Assembly: GCA_050246595.1 (NCBI GenBank)
Contig: JBFWVT010000011.1
Location: 26,293-90,292 of the forward strand
Direction of reading: 5' to 3'
Source: DATARH01 sp050246595
GTDB lineage: Bacteria; Pseudomonadota; Alphaproteobacteria; ATCC43930; CGMCC-115725
Length of the DNA stretch: 64,000 nt
This document shows positions 51,441 to 60,291 of the stretch, in pieces. The translations under genes and the position numbers were made by a program. Within the stretch, counting starts at the first letter, position 1. The number at the start of each line of letters is the position of its first letter. The notes under the pieces are model-generated. The model had not been told where the DNA came from. It saw only the letters and a program-made list of their open reading frames with translations, and did no database searches.

Positions 51441-52443
51441 TCGAGCCGAACAGCGCGGCGACCTCGACCATGCGGTTCGAGAAACCCCATTCGTTGTCGT
51501 ACCACGACAGGACGCGCACAAAGCGTTTGTCGAGCACCTGCGTCTGGGTCAGGTCGAACGTAGAACTGTGCGAGTCGTGGTTGAAATCGACCGACACGGT
51601 CGGCGCCTTGTTGAGACCGATAATGCCCTTGAAGCGGTTCGAGTTCGCCGCCTCTTCCATCAGTGAATTGACTTCGTCGGACGTGGTGTCGCGCGCCGCG
51701 TCGAATTTGAAGTCGATCAATGACACGTTCGGGGTCGGCACGCGGATCGCGGTGCCGTCGAGTTTGCCTTTCAGGGCCGGCAGCACGAGACCGACGGCGC
51801 GCGCCGCCCCGGTCGAGGTCGGGATCAGCGACATCGCCGCCGCGCGGGCGCGCCGCAGGTCGCTGTGCAAGGTATCGACCGTGTTCTGGTCGCCGGTATA
51901 GGAGTGGATCGTTGTCATGTAGCCGCGCTCGATGCCGATCCCCTGGTGCAGCACATAGGCGACCGGCGCCAGACAGTTGGTCGTGCAGGACGCGTTCGAG
52001 ATGACCTGGTGCGACGGTTTCAGCTCGTCGTTGTTGACGCCCATCACGACGGTCAGATCGACGCCGTCGGCCGGGGCCGAGATGATGACCTTTTTCGCGC
52101 CGGCTTCGAGATGCTTCGCGGCGGCGTCGCGCTTGGTAAAAATGCCGGTGCATTCGAGCGCGACATCGACATTCAGCTCCTTCCACGGCAGTTTGGCCGG
52201 GTCGCGCTCGGCGGTGACGCGGATCCGGCCGCGCCCGATATCCATCCAGTCCTCGCCGGTCGTGATCTCGCCGGGAAAGCGGCTGTGCACGCTGTCATAT
52301 TTCAGCAGGTGCGCGTTGGTCGCGACCGGTCCCAGATCGTTGATGCCGACGACCTCGATCTCGGTGTGCTTGTGCTCGTAGGCCGCGCGCAGCACCAGCC
52401 GCCCGATGCGCCCGAACCCGTTGATCGCCACCCGTACCGCCAT
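51433..52443 (-). CDS. gapA: Glyceraldehyde-3-phosphate dehydrogenase, type I
   Basis: A 336-residue enzyme of normal size. The nucleotide-binding start MAVRVAINGFGRIGRLVLRA and catalytic C153 in SNASCTTNCLAP are intact. It oxidises glyceraldehyde-3-phosphate to 1,3-bisphosphoglycerate with NAD. Next to it lies a convergent MetE-like gene and a divergent HAD gene; pgk is not in the window. Three copies of a 14-bp unit follow its stop codon. Confidence 0.97.
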   Translation of the reverse strand: MAVRVAINGFGRIGRLVLRAAYEHKHTEIEVVGINDLGPVATNAHLLKYDSVHSRFPGEITTGEDWMDIGRGRIRVTAERDPAKLPWKELNVDVALECTGIFTKRDAAAKHLEAGAKKVIISAPADGVDLTVVMGVNNDELKPSHQVISNASCTTNCLAPVAYVLHQGIGIERGYMTTIHSYTGDQNTVDTLHSDLRRARAAAMSLIPTSTGAARAVGLVLPALKGKLDGTAIRVPTPNVSLIDFKFDAARDTTSDEVNSLMEEAANSNRFKGIIGLNKAPTVSVDFNHDSHSSTFDLTQTQVLDKRFVRVLSWYDNEWGFSNRMVEVAALFGSMH

Positions 52444-52583
52444 TTTTCTACCCTCCAGGGAAACCGCTGTCGGCGCAGCTTAGACCAGACTCGCCTGACG
52501 CGAAAAGCGGCAGGGGTCGCCGAAGCGGTCGAACTTCCCGCAATATGCCGCGTTTGGGTTCGATTGCCACGCGAGGCCGGCCG

Positions 52584-53432
52584 ATGCGAGCCACGAGAGC
52601 GCTGCACAAGCGCATTCTGTTGACGTTCGACTTCGATCTCACGCTCGCCCCGGCGACGATCGACACATTGCTCGAAGTTCTCGGCATCGAGCGCGAGGCG
52701 TGGCAGCGCGAGCGGGTCGATCCGCTGATCGGTGACGGCTGGGATCAGATCCTGGCGCACGGTTTCGCGCTGATCGAGGCGGCGCGCGCGGTCGGCCGGC
52801 CGCTCGATTCCGCCGTCATCCGCGAGACGGCGGCGCGGATCAAGCCCTTTCCCGGCGTGCCCGAGATGTTCGACCGGCTGCGCGCGGTGGCCGGCGAGAT
52901 CGCCGACGACATCGCGCTCGAGTTCACCATCCTGTCCGCGGGCTTTGTCGACATCATCATCGACACCGAGCTGGCGAAAAAATTCGACAACATTTGGGCC
53001 TCGCAATTCCACTTCAACGACGACGGCGTCGTGACCTTCGTCAAGCGCACGATCACCCACCCGGAAAAGGTTCTTTATCTCGAAGCGCTCGGCAAGGGTC
53101 TGGGTCCCGCCGGCCCGAACGCGCCCGACAGCGCCGTGCCGGTCGAGGGGTCGGAGCGCCACGCGCCCATCGACCAGATGATCTATGTCGGCGACGGCGC
53201 CTCCGACTTGCAGGCGTTCCGCTTTATCGAGGAAAACGGCGGTTACGCGATCGCGATCGCCAAGGATGACGGCACGTTCGCCGCGCAGAAGAAAATGCAG
53301 CCGGACCAGCGGGTCGAAAACGTCGCCCCGCCCGATTTCTCGGGAGGCTCGGAGCTGCTGCGCTCGCTGACCCTGGCCGTCAAATCCGCCGCCGCCCGCA
53401 TCGAGCTGCGCCGTCTCGGGCAGGAGAAGTGA
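52584..53432 (+). CDS. HAD-superfamily phosphatase (PSPase-like)
   Basis: A 282-residue protein; ATG 52584 has a GAGG site seven bases before it, while ATG 52545 is also in frame. HAD motif I is seen as DFDLTLAP (the nucleophile D), motif II T in FTILSAGF, and motif III/IV in VGDGASDLQAFRFI. It is probably a phosphatase of a small metabolite. It is divergent from gapA. Exact substrate unknown. Confidence 0.85.
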   Translation: MRATRALHKRILLTFDFDLTLAPATIDTLLEVLGIEREAWQRERVDPLIGDGWDQILAHGFALIEAARAVGRPLDSAVIRETAARIKPFPGVPEMFDRLRAVAGEIADDIALEFTILSAGFVDIIIDTELAKKFDNIWASQFHFNDDGVVTFVKRTITHPEKVLYLEALGKGLGPAGPNAPDSAVPVEGSERHAPIDQMIYVGDGASDLQAFRFIEENGGYAIAIAKDDGTFAAQKKMQPDQRVENVAPPDFSGGSELLRSLTLAVKSAAARIELRRLGQEK

Positions 53433-53465
53433 AGGCGGAGATTTACGGCACCCTGTTACGCATTC

Positions 53466-53500
53466 GATCTTGCGGGCGATCTTGCGGGCGATCTTGCGGA
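53466..53500. repeat. 12-bp tandem repeat
   Basis: The unit gatcttgcgggc occurs at 53466-53477 and 53478-53489, then again almost complete from 53490 (gatcttgcgga). It lies in the gap between the HAD gene and the M15 peptidase gene and may overlap the promoter of the latter. Confidence 0.9.
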
Positions 53501-53637
53501 TTGCGACCGCACCAGGAAAGCGTACCTACGGTGTTTTGGCGTAGCGTTCAGCCTGTAAACTGCTACTCTGGAATTGCATCGGGAGCAGCAATAATTGTGC
53601 CATACCGCAGGCATCGCCCGTGCCAGGAGGAACCGCC

Positions 53638-54426
53638 ATGAATCCTACGCAGATCGTACCGATCCCTGCCGGGATTAACCCAGGGTTGCGGTCGGCAAAG
53701 AGCAGCACCATGCTGCAAATTCTTGGCAGACCCAGGGACACCTTTGACAACGAGTGCCGGCCCGCGACCAACCATCCGATCAGGGCGCTGCTTGTCACCC
53801 AGGATGTCGGTCCGTTTCGGGTGACCGGGATCAGGCCGGCGGTCGACTCGCTCCGCGAGGTGTTGGCGCAGGTCAGGAATGCCCATCCGGAAGTCCACGC
53901 CGTTCTCGGCACGGCCGGAATGTTCTGCGCGCGGCTGATCCGCGGGAGCCGGAATATCAGCAATCATTCCTGGGGCACCGCCGTGGATATCCGGATCGGC
54001 AGCGTTCTCGACGGGGTTCAATCGCCATCGGCCCGGATGGACGGACGGACTCTGGCGGGACTGGCGGCGATGGCTCCGTTCTTCAATCAGGCCGGGTGGT
54101 ACTGGGGCGTCGGCTTCAGCACCTTCGAGGACGGGATGCATTTCGAGGTGGCGGACGAGACGATCCGCAAATGGCACGCCGAAGGGAAATTCGGTCCGGC
54201 GGCGGCGAACCGGACGGTGACCGAGACCAACCTGTCGATCGGCGATCGCGGGGTCGAGGTCCGCCAATTGCAGGAAGCGCTTCTGGCGCTGGGTTTTGAT
54301 ATCATGCCGGACGGTGATTTCGGACCGATAACGCGGGCCGCGGTCATCGACTTCCAGGCCGCCAACGGGTTGCGGCCGGACGGAATTGTCGGGCCGCGGA
54401 CAAAGGAAAAACTCGGATTGACCTGA
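53638..54426 (+). CDS. M15-type D,D/L,D-peptidase with C-terminal peptidoglycan-binding domain
   Basis: A 262-residue protein from ATG 53638 behind AGGAGG. The N-terminal region has the zinc motif of the D-Ala-D-Ala carboxypeptidase/VanY family: H and D in NHSWGTAVDIR, and H in DGMHFEV. The C-terminus is a peptidoglycan-binding (PG_binding_1) domain: IGDRGVEVRQLQEALLALGF and GDFGPITRAAVIDFQAANGL. No signal peptide is visible, which is odd for a wall-acting enzyme, so it may be exported otherwise or act in the cytoplasm after release by phage-like lysis. It is followed by a secreted protein. Confidence 0.83.
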   Translation: MNPTQIVPIPAGINPGLRSAKSSTMLQILGRPRDTFDNECRPATNHPIRALLVTQDVGPFRVTGIRPAVDSLREVLAQVRNAHPEVHAVLGTAGMFCARLIRGSRNISNHSWGTAVDIRIGSVLDGVQSPSARMDGRTLAGLAAMAPFFNQAGWYWGVGFSTFEDGMHFEVADETIRKWHAEGKFGPAAANRTVTETNLSIGDRGVEVRQLQEALLALGFDIMPDGDFGPITRAAVIDFQAANGLRPDGIVGPRTKEKLGLT

Positions 54427-54520
54427 TCCGATCGGGGGGACGACCCGCTCCGCTGCGGCGGCGGAAGACCCGGAGGGCGAAACCCGGTGTATTGTTCAGG
54501 CTGCGGGCGGAGATGGCGGC

Positions 54521-55174
54521 ATGATCCAGGTGCTTCTTCGCGTGGTCGCGTTGCTCGCCGCGCTCGGCCTGCCCGCTGCCGCTCTGGCCTATGATCCGTC
54601 CTGGTATCGAATGGAGCAGTGGAGCGGAGAGTATCCGGGCGGCTTCACGATGACCGGGACGCGAACGGTCGCGCTGCGCGAGCGTCCCGATCCCGAGGCG
54701 CCGCGAACGGTCCCCTGCCGTTTCGAGAAGGATGCGACTTATCACCCCTGGAATCAAAAACGCGTCGCGCAACAGGACCTGCAATTCGTGTCATTCACAA
54801 AATCGCGGGAATTCGTCGTGCAGACGGGTTTTCGGGATGTTCTTTTCGACCAGGCTGCGCAAAGGGAGGTTCCGGTAGGCTTCAACCCCGGCGACCGCTG
54901 GCGCTACCTGGCGTATCTGGCCGAGGGACGGATCGTTCTGGACTATCGAGGGTCGCGATATACCGGCGACCAGACCTTGTTCGAACATTCCGCCCCTCTG
55001 TCGCGCGGCGGCGATGCGCCGGAAGCCGGGTATGACGAATGGATGCGCGTCTCCTGCCCCGATGGCGCCCAGGGATGGCTGTTCATACGCGATATCGCCG
55101 ACGCGCCCGGCTTTGACGCGCCCCATATCATCCGCTACGGCACGGCCGCCGATCGTGCGGCCGACCCGCGCTAA
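54521..55174 (+). CDS. Secreted protein of unknown function
   Basis: A 217-residue protein with a signal peptide (MIQVLLRVVALLAALGLPAA; cleavage near ALAYD). The mature chain has an even spread of charged and aromatic residues and a WLFIRDIADAPGFD segment. No known domain is recognised. It is 94 bp after the M15 peptidase gene, which hints at a shared cell-envelope role. Confidence 0.7.
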   Translation: MIQVLLRVVALLAALGLPAAALAYDPSWYRMEQWSGEYPGGFTMTGTRTVALRERPDPEAPRTVPCRFEKDATYHPWNQKRVAQQDLQFVSFTKSREFVVQTGFRDVLFDQAAQREVPVGFNPGDRWRYLAYLAEGRIVLDYRGSRYTGDQTLFEHSAPLSRGGDAPEAGYDEWMRVSCPDGAQGWLFIRDIADAPGFDAPHIIRYGTAADRAADPR

Positions 55175-55204
55175 AGCGTGATCCGATCAGGTTCGATCAT
55201 ACTC

Positions 55205-55302
55205 TCGTTCGTGCTCGGCCCTGGGCCGGGCATCCACGAGCAACCGCAACCATTTGCCAAGCGACTCGTGGATGGCCGGGCCAAGCCCGGCCAAAACGAC
55301 AC
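55205..55302 (+). repeat. Core of the cttcgtgcccggcc-type interspersed repeat (partial)
   Basis: The segment tcgttcgtgctcggccctggg, cgactcgtggatgg and ccaagcccggccaaaacgac match the core of the 11477 and 38954 elements, with the middle (gtgggctgaagg) deleted. The ends differ from the other copies, so this is a shorter or degenerate copy. It lies between the secreted protein gene and cysNC. Confidence 0.75.
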
Positions 55303-55361
55303 AATGGGGTGCTTCGATCTGGTTGGACAATATAGCTCTAAGCTCTGACGCCGGGTCCCGG

Positions 55362-57251
55362 TCAGGACAGGACGGCGCGGCGGCGCAACTCGGCCAGGAT
55401 ATGGTCGGCCAGCATGTCCGGATCGGCGTCGATTGTTTGCAGGCGGATTTCGGGGGTCTCGGGCGGTTCGTAGGCCGAGTCGATACCGGTGAAGTTCGGG
55501 ATCGCGCCGGCCTGCGCCTTGGCGTAAAGCCCCTTCGGATCGCGTCTGATGCACTCGCCGATCGGGGTATCGACAAACACCTCGATAAATTCGTGCGAAC
55601 CGGCGATCTCGCGCGCCAGCTGCCGGTCCGCCCGGAACGGCGAGATAAAGGCGCAGATAACGATCAGCCCGGCATCGCCCATCAGCTTGGCCACTTCGCC
55701 GACCCGGCGGATGTTCTCGACGCGGTCGGCATCGGTGAAGCCGAGATCGCGATTGAGCCCGTGGCGGATATTGTCGCCGTCGAGCAGCATCGTGTGCACC
55801 CCGATCGCGCGCAATTTCTGTTCGAGGCGGTTGGCGATCGTCGATTTGCCGGCGCCGGACAGCCCGGTGAACCACAGGATCGCGGGTTGATGACCGTTGA
55901 GTTCGGCGCGCTGCGCCGGGCCGACCGAAAGCTCCTGCCAATGGATGTTGGTGGCCCGCCGCAGCGCGAAGTCGATCACCCCGGCCGCCGCGGTCTCCTG
56001 CGTCATCCGGTCGATCAGGATAAACCCGCCGGTGGCGCGGCTCTTTCTGTACGAGTCGAAGGCCAGCGGCGCGCCGGTCGCGAGATTGCAATAGCCGATC
56101 TCGTTCAGCCCCAGCGTGCGCGCCGCTTCATGCGCGCCGGTGTTGATGTCGATGCGGTGCTTCAGCGTGGTCACCGAGGCCGACACCGTTCTGGCGCCGC
56201 TTTTCAGCCAGTAGGAGCGGCCCGGAACGAGCGGGTCATCCTTCATCCAGACGAGATGCGCGGCGAACTGGTCGGCGAATTCGGACGGCGCTTGCGGATG
56301 CACCAGCATGTCGCCGCGCGCGATGTCGATCTCGTCCTCCAGGGTCAAGGTTACCGCGTCGCCGGCCGCGGCGCGCGCCAGCGTGCCGTCGAAGGTGACG
56401 ATTTGCTTGACCCGCGATGCGCGCGACGACCCCATGACCTGGATCGGATCGCCCGGCGTCACCTCGCCGGATGCGATAGTGCCGGAAAACCCGCGGAACT
56501 CCTGGTTCGGGCGATTGACCCATTGCACCGGGAAGCGGAAGGGCTGGTCGGCGGTGTCTTCGGTAATATCGATTGTTTCAAGGTGTTCGAGCAGGCTCGG
56601 CCCCTGATACCATCGGGTGCGCGGCGAGCGCTCGGTCAGATTGTCGCCGTGACGCGCCGAGAGCGGGATCATGACCAGCGAGGCGAAACCGAGATCGGCG
56701 GCGAACTCGGCATAATCGGTCGCGATCTTGTCGAATACCTCGCGGTCGAAACCGACGAGGTCGAGCTTGTTGACCGCGAGCACGACATGGCGGATGCCGA
56801 ACAGCGAGCAGATCAGCGAGTGCCGGCGGGTCTGCGGCAGCACACCCTTGCGGGCATCGACCAGCAGCACCGCGAGATCGGCGCCCGAGGCGCCGGTTGC
56901 CATGTTGCGCGTGTACTGCTCGTGACCGGGGCTGTCGGCGACGACAAACGAGCGGCGCGGGGTCGAGAAATAACGGTAGGCGACATCGATCGTGATGCGC
57001 TGCTGGCGCTCGTCCTCGAGCCCGTCGAGCAGCAGCGAGAAATCGATGTCGCCGCCGGTCGTGCCAAAGCGCCGCGATTCGGTCTTGAGCGCTTCGAGCT
57101 GGTCGCTCATCACGCTGTCGGCGTTGTAGAGAAGATGCCCGATCAGCGTCGATTTGCCGTCATCGACCGAGCCGCAGGTCAGAAACCGCAACAGAGAGCG
57201 GTCGCCCGCGCCTGTCCCCGAAAACGGGACCCGGATCGCATCGTCGGGCAT
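55362..57251 (-). CDS. cysNC: Bifunctional sulfate adenylyltransferase subunit 1/adenylylsulfate kinase
   Basis: A 629-residue fusion. The first 430 residues are the CysN GTPase: G1 CGSVDDGKSTLIG near residue 27, DSPGHEQYTRN and a NKLDLV G4. The last 180 residues are the APS kinase CysC with WFTGLSGAGKSTIANRLEQ, the SPFRADR segment and the GLYAKAQAGAIPNFTGID region. It makes APS then PAPS from sulfate, ATP and GTP. The start overlaps the cysD stop (TGATG). Same NodQ-type arrangement as rhizobia, but no nodulation genes are near. Confidence 0.95.
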   Translation of the reverse strand: MPDDAIRVPFSGTGAGDRSLLRFLTCGSVDDGKSTLIGHLLYNADSVMSDQLEALKTESRRFGTTGGDIDFSLLLDGLEDERQQRITIDVAYRYFSTPRRSFVVADSPGHEQYTRNMATGASGADLAVLLVDARKGVLPQTRRHSLICSLFGIRHVVLAVNKLDLVGFDREVFDKIATDYAEFAADLGFASLVMIPLSARHGDNLTERSPRTRWYQGPSLLEHLETIDITEDTADQPFRFPVQWVNRPNQEFRGFSGTIASGEVTPGDPIQVMGSSRASRVKQIVTFDGTLARAAAGDAVTLTLEDEIDIARGDMLVHPQAPSEFADQFAAHLVWMKDDPLVPGRSYWLKSGARTVSASVTTLKHRIDINTGAHEAARTLGLNEIGYCNLATGAPLAFDSYRKSRATGGFILIDRMTQETAAAGVIDFALRRATNIHWQELSVGPAQRAELNGHQPAILWFTGLSGAGKSTIANRLEQKLRAIGVHTMLLDGDNIRHGLNRDLGFTDADRVENIRRVGEVAKLMGDAGLIVICAFISPFRADRQLAREIAGSHEFIEVFVDTPIGECIRRDPKGLYAKAQAGAIPNFTGIDSAYEPPETPEIRLQTIDADPDMLADHILAELRRRAVLS

Positions 57252-58198
57252 CAGAAATACCCCTGTTTCTTTTTGCGCTCCATCGAGGCCGTATCGTCGG
57301 TGTCGATCAGCCGGCCCTGCCGCTCCGAGGTGCGCGCGGCGCGCAATTCGGCGGTGATCTCGGCGACCGTCGCGGCAGAGGATTCGACCGCTCCGGTCAG
57401 CGGATAGCAGCCGAGCGTGCGGAAGCGCACCAGGCGCGGCTGCGGAACCTCGCCCGGACGCAGCTTCAGCCGGTCGTCATCGACCATGATCCAGACGCCG
57501 TCGCGCTCGACGACCGGCCGCGTTTTCGCGAAATAAAGCGGCACGACAGGAATCGCCTCGGCCGCGATGTAGTCCCACACGTCGAGTTCGGTCCAGTTCG
57601 ACAGCGGGAATACCCGCATCGACTCGCCCGGCGCGAGGCGGGTGTTGTAGAGATGCCAAAGCTCCGGGCGCTGGCGTCGCGGCTCCCAGGTGTGGCCGGG
57701 GCCGCGACAGGAAAACACTCGCTCCTTGGCGCGGCTTTTCTCCTCGTCGCGCCGCGCCCCGCCCAGCGCCGCGTCGAAAGCATATTTGTCGAGCGCCTGT
57801 TTCAGCGCCTCGGTCTTCATGATTTCGGTATGCAGGGCGGACCCCGACGCGATCGGGTTGATACCGCGCGCCAGCCCGTCCGGGTTGGTGTGGACGATCA
57901 GATCGAGACCCAGCGCGCGCGCCGTCGCGTCGCGAAACGCGATCATCTCGCGGAATTTCCAGGTCGTGTCGATGTGCAGCAGCGGAAAGGGCGGCTTGGC
58001 CGGATGGAACGCCTTGCGCGCTAGATGCAGCAGGACGCTCGAATCCTTGCCGATCGAATACATCAGGACGGGATTGCGAAATTCGGCCGCGACCTCGCGC
58101 ATGATGGCGATCGCCTCCGCCTCCAGCCGCCGGAGATGGCGCGGCAGGACCGGCCCGGCGGGCGCGACCGCCGCCGGCGCGAGCATCGTTTCGCTCAC
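57251..58198 (-). CDS. cysD: Sulfate adenylyltransferase subunit 2
   Basis: A 315-residue ATP-pyrophosphatase-loop enzyme. The start is GTG 58198, with a GGGGGA site upstream. The PP-loop YSIGKDSSVLLHLA near residue 48, and later VFPLSNWTELDVWDYI are typical. It makes adenosine 5'-phosphosulfate with CysN as GTP-driven partner. It begins 66 bp after a lone receiver-domain gene that follows a histidine kinase gene. Confidence 0.95.
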   Translation of the reverse strand: MSETMLAPAAVAPAGPVLPRHLRRLEAEAIAIMREVAAEFRNPVLMYSIGKDSSVLLHLARKAFHPAKPPFPLLHIDTTWKFREMIAFRDATARALGLDLIVHTNPDGLARGINPIASGSALHTEIMKTEALKQALDKYAFDAALGGARRDEEKSRAKERVFSCRGPGHTWEPRRQRPELWHLYNTRLAPGESMRVFPLSNWTELDVWDYIAAEAIPVVPLYFAKTRPVVERDGVWIMVDDDRLKLRPGEVPQPRLVRFRTLGCYPLTGAVESSAATVAEITAELRAARTSERQGRLIDTDDTASMERKKKQGYF

Positions 58199-58264
58199 TT
58201 TGGAAATCCCCCCTGATGCCGCCGGACCCGTGACGCTGCCGCGAATACCGGCGCAGCTCGACGC

Positions 58265-58645
58265 CTAACCGGCGGCCTGGCTGCCGTGTTCCAGCGCCTC
58301 GCGCAGGCTCTCAAGCAGAACGCGCTCGTCCACCGGCTTTGTCAGGTACGAGACCACCCCCAGAGACATCGCGCGTTCCCGCTCTCCGCTCGTCGGAGAA
58401 CCGGTTATCAGGATTATCGGGAGCCGGCAACCCTCGGAGGCCAGATGATCGTGCAGCCCCAATCCGGTCATTCCCGGCATGCGGACATCGAGGATCAGAC
58501 AGGATGCGTTTTCCGGACGACCCGACGCCAGGAACTGCTCGGCCGAGGCGAATACCGCCGTCGCGAATCCGTGCGACCGAAGCATGCGCTGCAAGCCTTC
58601 GCGCACCGCCTGGTCGTCATCGACGATCGAGATCAGCGGCCCCAT
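58265..58645 (-). CDS. Stand-alone response-regulator receiver domain
   Basis: A 126-residue single receiver domain. The phospho-acceptor D53 (LILDVRMPGMTG) is present, with D10/D11 near the N-terminus (VDDDQAV) and K in YLTKPVDE. It has no DNA-binding output domain; a longer in-frame start (58942) falls inside the kinase gene. It lies right after the histidine kinase gene and probably takes its phosphate. Type FixJ/CheY-like. Confidence 0.85.
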   Translation of the reverse strand: MGPLISIVDDDQAVREGLQRMLRSHGFATAVFASAEQFLASGRPENASCLILDVRMPGMTGLGLHDHLASEGCRLPIILITGSPTSGERERAMSLGVVSYLTKPVDERVLLESLREALEHGSQAAG

Positions 58646-58733
58646 CGCGAATAAATCCGTCTGTCCACCGGCGCGAGGATATCGGGGCGCGTCGCCGAAG
58701 ATCGAGCGGCCATCGAGACACTCGAATAGCGAG

Positions 58734-60134
58734 TTAGGGAGACCCGGAATACTCTTTCGGGTAACGCTGCTGCGGCAAACAATGTTCTCGCTGCACGGCG
58801 AGCGGCAGGTTGAAGCCGACCACGGCGCCGACCGGCGTGCCGGGCGTGGCCCACATCGAGCCGCCATGCGCATCGACGATCGAGCGGCTGATCGCGAGTC
58901 CGACGCCGATACCGCCCGGTTTTGTCGTGTAGAAGCTGTCAAACATATGCGCGACGCGATCGGGATCGAGACCGGCGCCGTTATCCTCGACGGTGACCGC
59001 GGCGGTGTCGCCTTCGATGCGCGAGCGCACGGTCATTACGCGCTCGTCTTCGGGGGTGTCTTCCATCGCTTCGAGCGCATTGGTGACGAGATTGACGAGA
59101 ACCTGCTGGAGCTGCACCGGGTCCGCCCGAACCAGCGGCGGCGGGTCCGCCGGCTCGGCGCGGACGGTGACCCGCTGCCGTTCAATCGCGCCGCGCGACA
59201 GGGCGAGGACAGCCTCGACAATCTCGTTGAGGTTCAAAAGCTGCTGCCGCGGCGGTTCCTTGTTGAACAGCGCGCGGATGCGAGCGATGACGTCGCCGGC
59301 CCGGTGACCGTCGGCGACAATGCAGCTCGCCGCCTCGCGCGCGTTGTCGAGCAGCGGCGGATCGCGCTGCAGCGAGCGCAGACAGGCGCTGCCGTTTGCC
59401 GTGATCGCGGCCAGTGGCTGATTGATCTCGTGCGCGATCGTGGCCGCCAGTTCGGCCATTGTCGCCAAGCGCAAGGTGCGGGCCAGCTCCGCCTCGGCTT
59501 CGCGCAGCGCCCGTTCGGTCGCCTCGCGCTCGGCCATTTCGGCCTTCAGCGCCGCGTTGGCGCGCACCAGCTCGGCGGTGCGTTCCTGAACCGTCGTTTC
59601 GAGCGCGTGCTGGGCGCGCCGCCGCTGTATGCTCCAGGCTAGGCTCATCAGCGCGAAAACGACAAAAGCGGCGAAGGAGGGCAGATCGACCGGCTCGATT
59701 TCCCAGGTGTATCGCGGCTTTGTCCAGAAATCCGCCGCCGCGACGGCCGAGAGCGCGAATGACAGCAGACCCGGGCCGACCCCGAGCCACGCCCCGGCAA
59801 CAACGGCGGCATAAAACGGAAAGGCGGCGAACTTGCCGGTTCCGACTTCGAGCAGGATCGCCGCAACATAGGCCGCGACGGCAAACACCAGCGCCAGCCC
59901 GTATCGGGTCGTCGGCGAACGCGGCGTGAGAAAACGCGATAAATCCGCCCACCGGGCGGCAAAGCGGCGGCCGCCGCTTTGCCGCCCGGGCGGAAAGCCG
60001 ATCTGCCGGCCGTTGGGCGACCGCTCCTCCTCCCCGGCCGCCGGAAGCGATTCGTTTGCCTGCACCTCGTCCGCCTTCGCGGGGTTCGACATCGGAGCGG
60101 CGCGCATCGGTATGAGCCCGCTGATGCTCGGCAT
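58734..60134 (-). CDS. Histidine kinase with DUF4118/KdpD-type membrane domain
   Basis: A 466-residue sensor kinase. Three to four membrane helices lie at about residues 78-170 (YGLALVFAVAAYVAAILLEV, AAVVAGAWLGVGPGLLSFAL, FAAFVVFALMSLAW), the DUF4118 type. A coiled-coil helix (HALETTVQERTAELVRANAA) leads to the H-box H235 in ATIAHEINQPLAAITANG; the HATPase domain has VNLVTNALEAM, VEDNGAGLDPD and GVGLAISRSIVDAHGG. A perfect 38-bp palindrome sits in codons 49-61, before the membrane part. It likely works with the next receiver protein. The start codon is uncertain by about 15 residues (ATG also at codons 10 and 15). Confidence 0.9.
   Translation of the reverse strand: MPSISGLIPMRAAPMSNPAKADEVQANESLPAAGEEERSPNGRQIGFPPGRQSGGRRFAARWADLSRFLTPRSPTTRYGLALVFAVAAYVAAILLEVGTGKFAAFPFYAAVVAGAWLGVGPGLLSFALSAVAAADFWTKPRYTWEIEPVDLPSFAAFVVFALMSLAWSIQRRRAQHALETTVQERTAELVRANAALKAEMAEREATERALREAEAELARTLRLATMAELAATIAHEINQPLAAITANGSACLRSLQRDPPLLDNAREAASCIVADGHRAGDVIARIRALFNKEPPRQQLLNLNEIVEAVLALSRGAIERQRVTVRAEPADPPPLVRADPVQLQQVLVNLVTNALEAMEDTPEDERVMTVRSRIEGDTAAVTVEDNGAGLDPDRVAHMFDSFYTTKPGGIGVGLAISRSIVDAHGGSMWATPGTPVGAVVGFNLPLAVQREHCLPQQRYPKEYSGSP
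59952..59989. repeat. Perfect 38-bp palindrome inside the histidine kinase gene
   Basis: The half-site ccgggcggcaaagcggcgg (59952-59970) is followed directly by its exact reverse complement (59971-59989). It encodes residues 49-61 of the kinase (PGRQSGGRRFAAR), in the soluble stretch before the first membrane helix. Confidence 0.97.
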
Positions 60135-60291
60135 GCACTGTGAGGCGAGCGCTTCCGCCGGTGCAACTTAAAACGATTTAATCCGCTGCGCGCCTTTGCG
60201 GCAGGCGAGCCGGTCCCGCGTCGATACGCTCCGCGGTTGACCGCACGCGACGCGCGATGCTTAGCTTTTTGCGGGTCGGGCGGAGGCAGCG

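Noticed and set aside
55362..58198. Nodulation (nodPQ) island
   Set aside because: cysD-cysNC resembles nodPQ, but no other nod gene, nod-box or symbiosis gene is in the window. House-keeping sulfate activation is the simpler reading.
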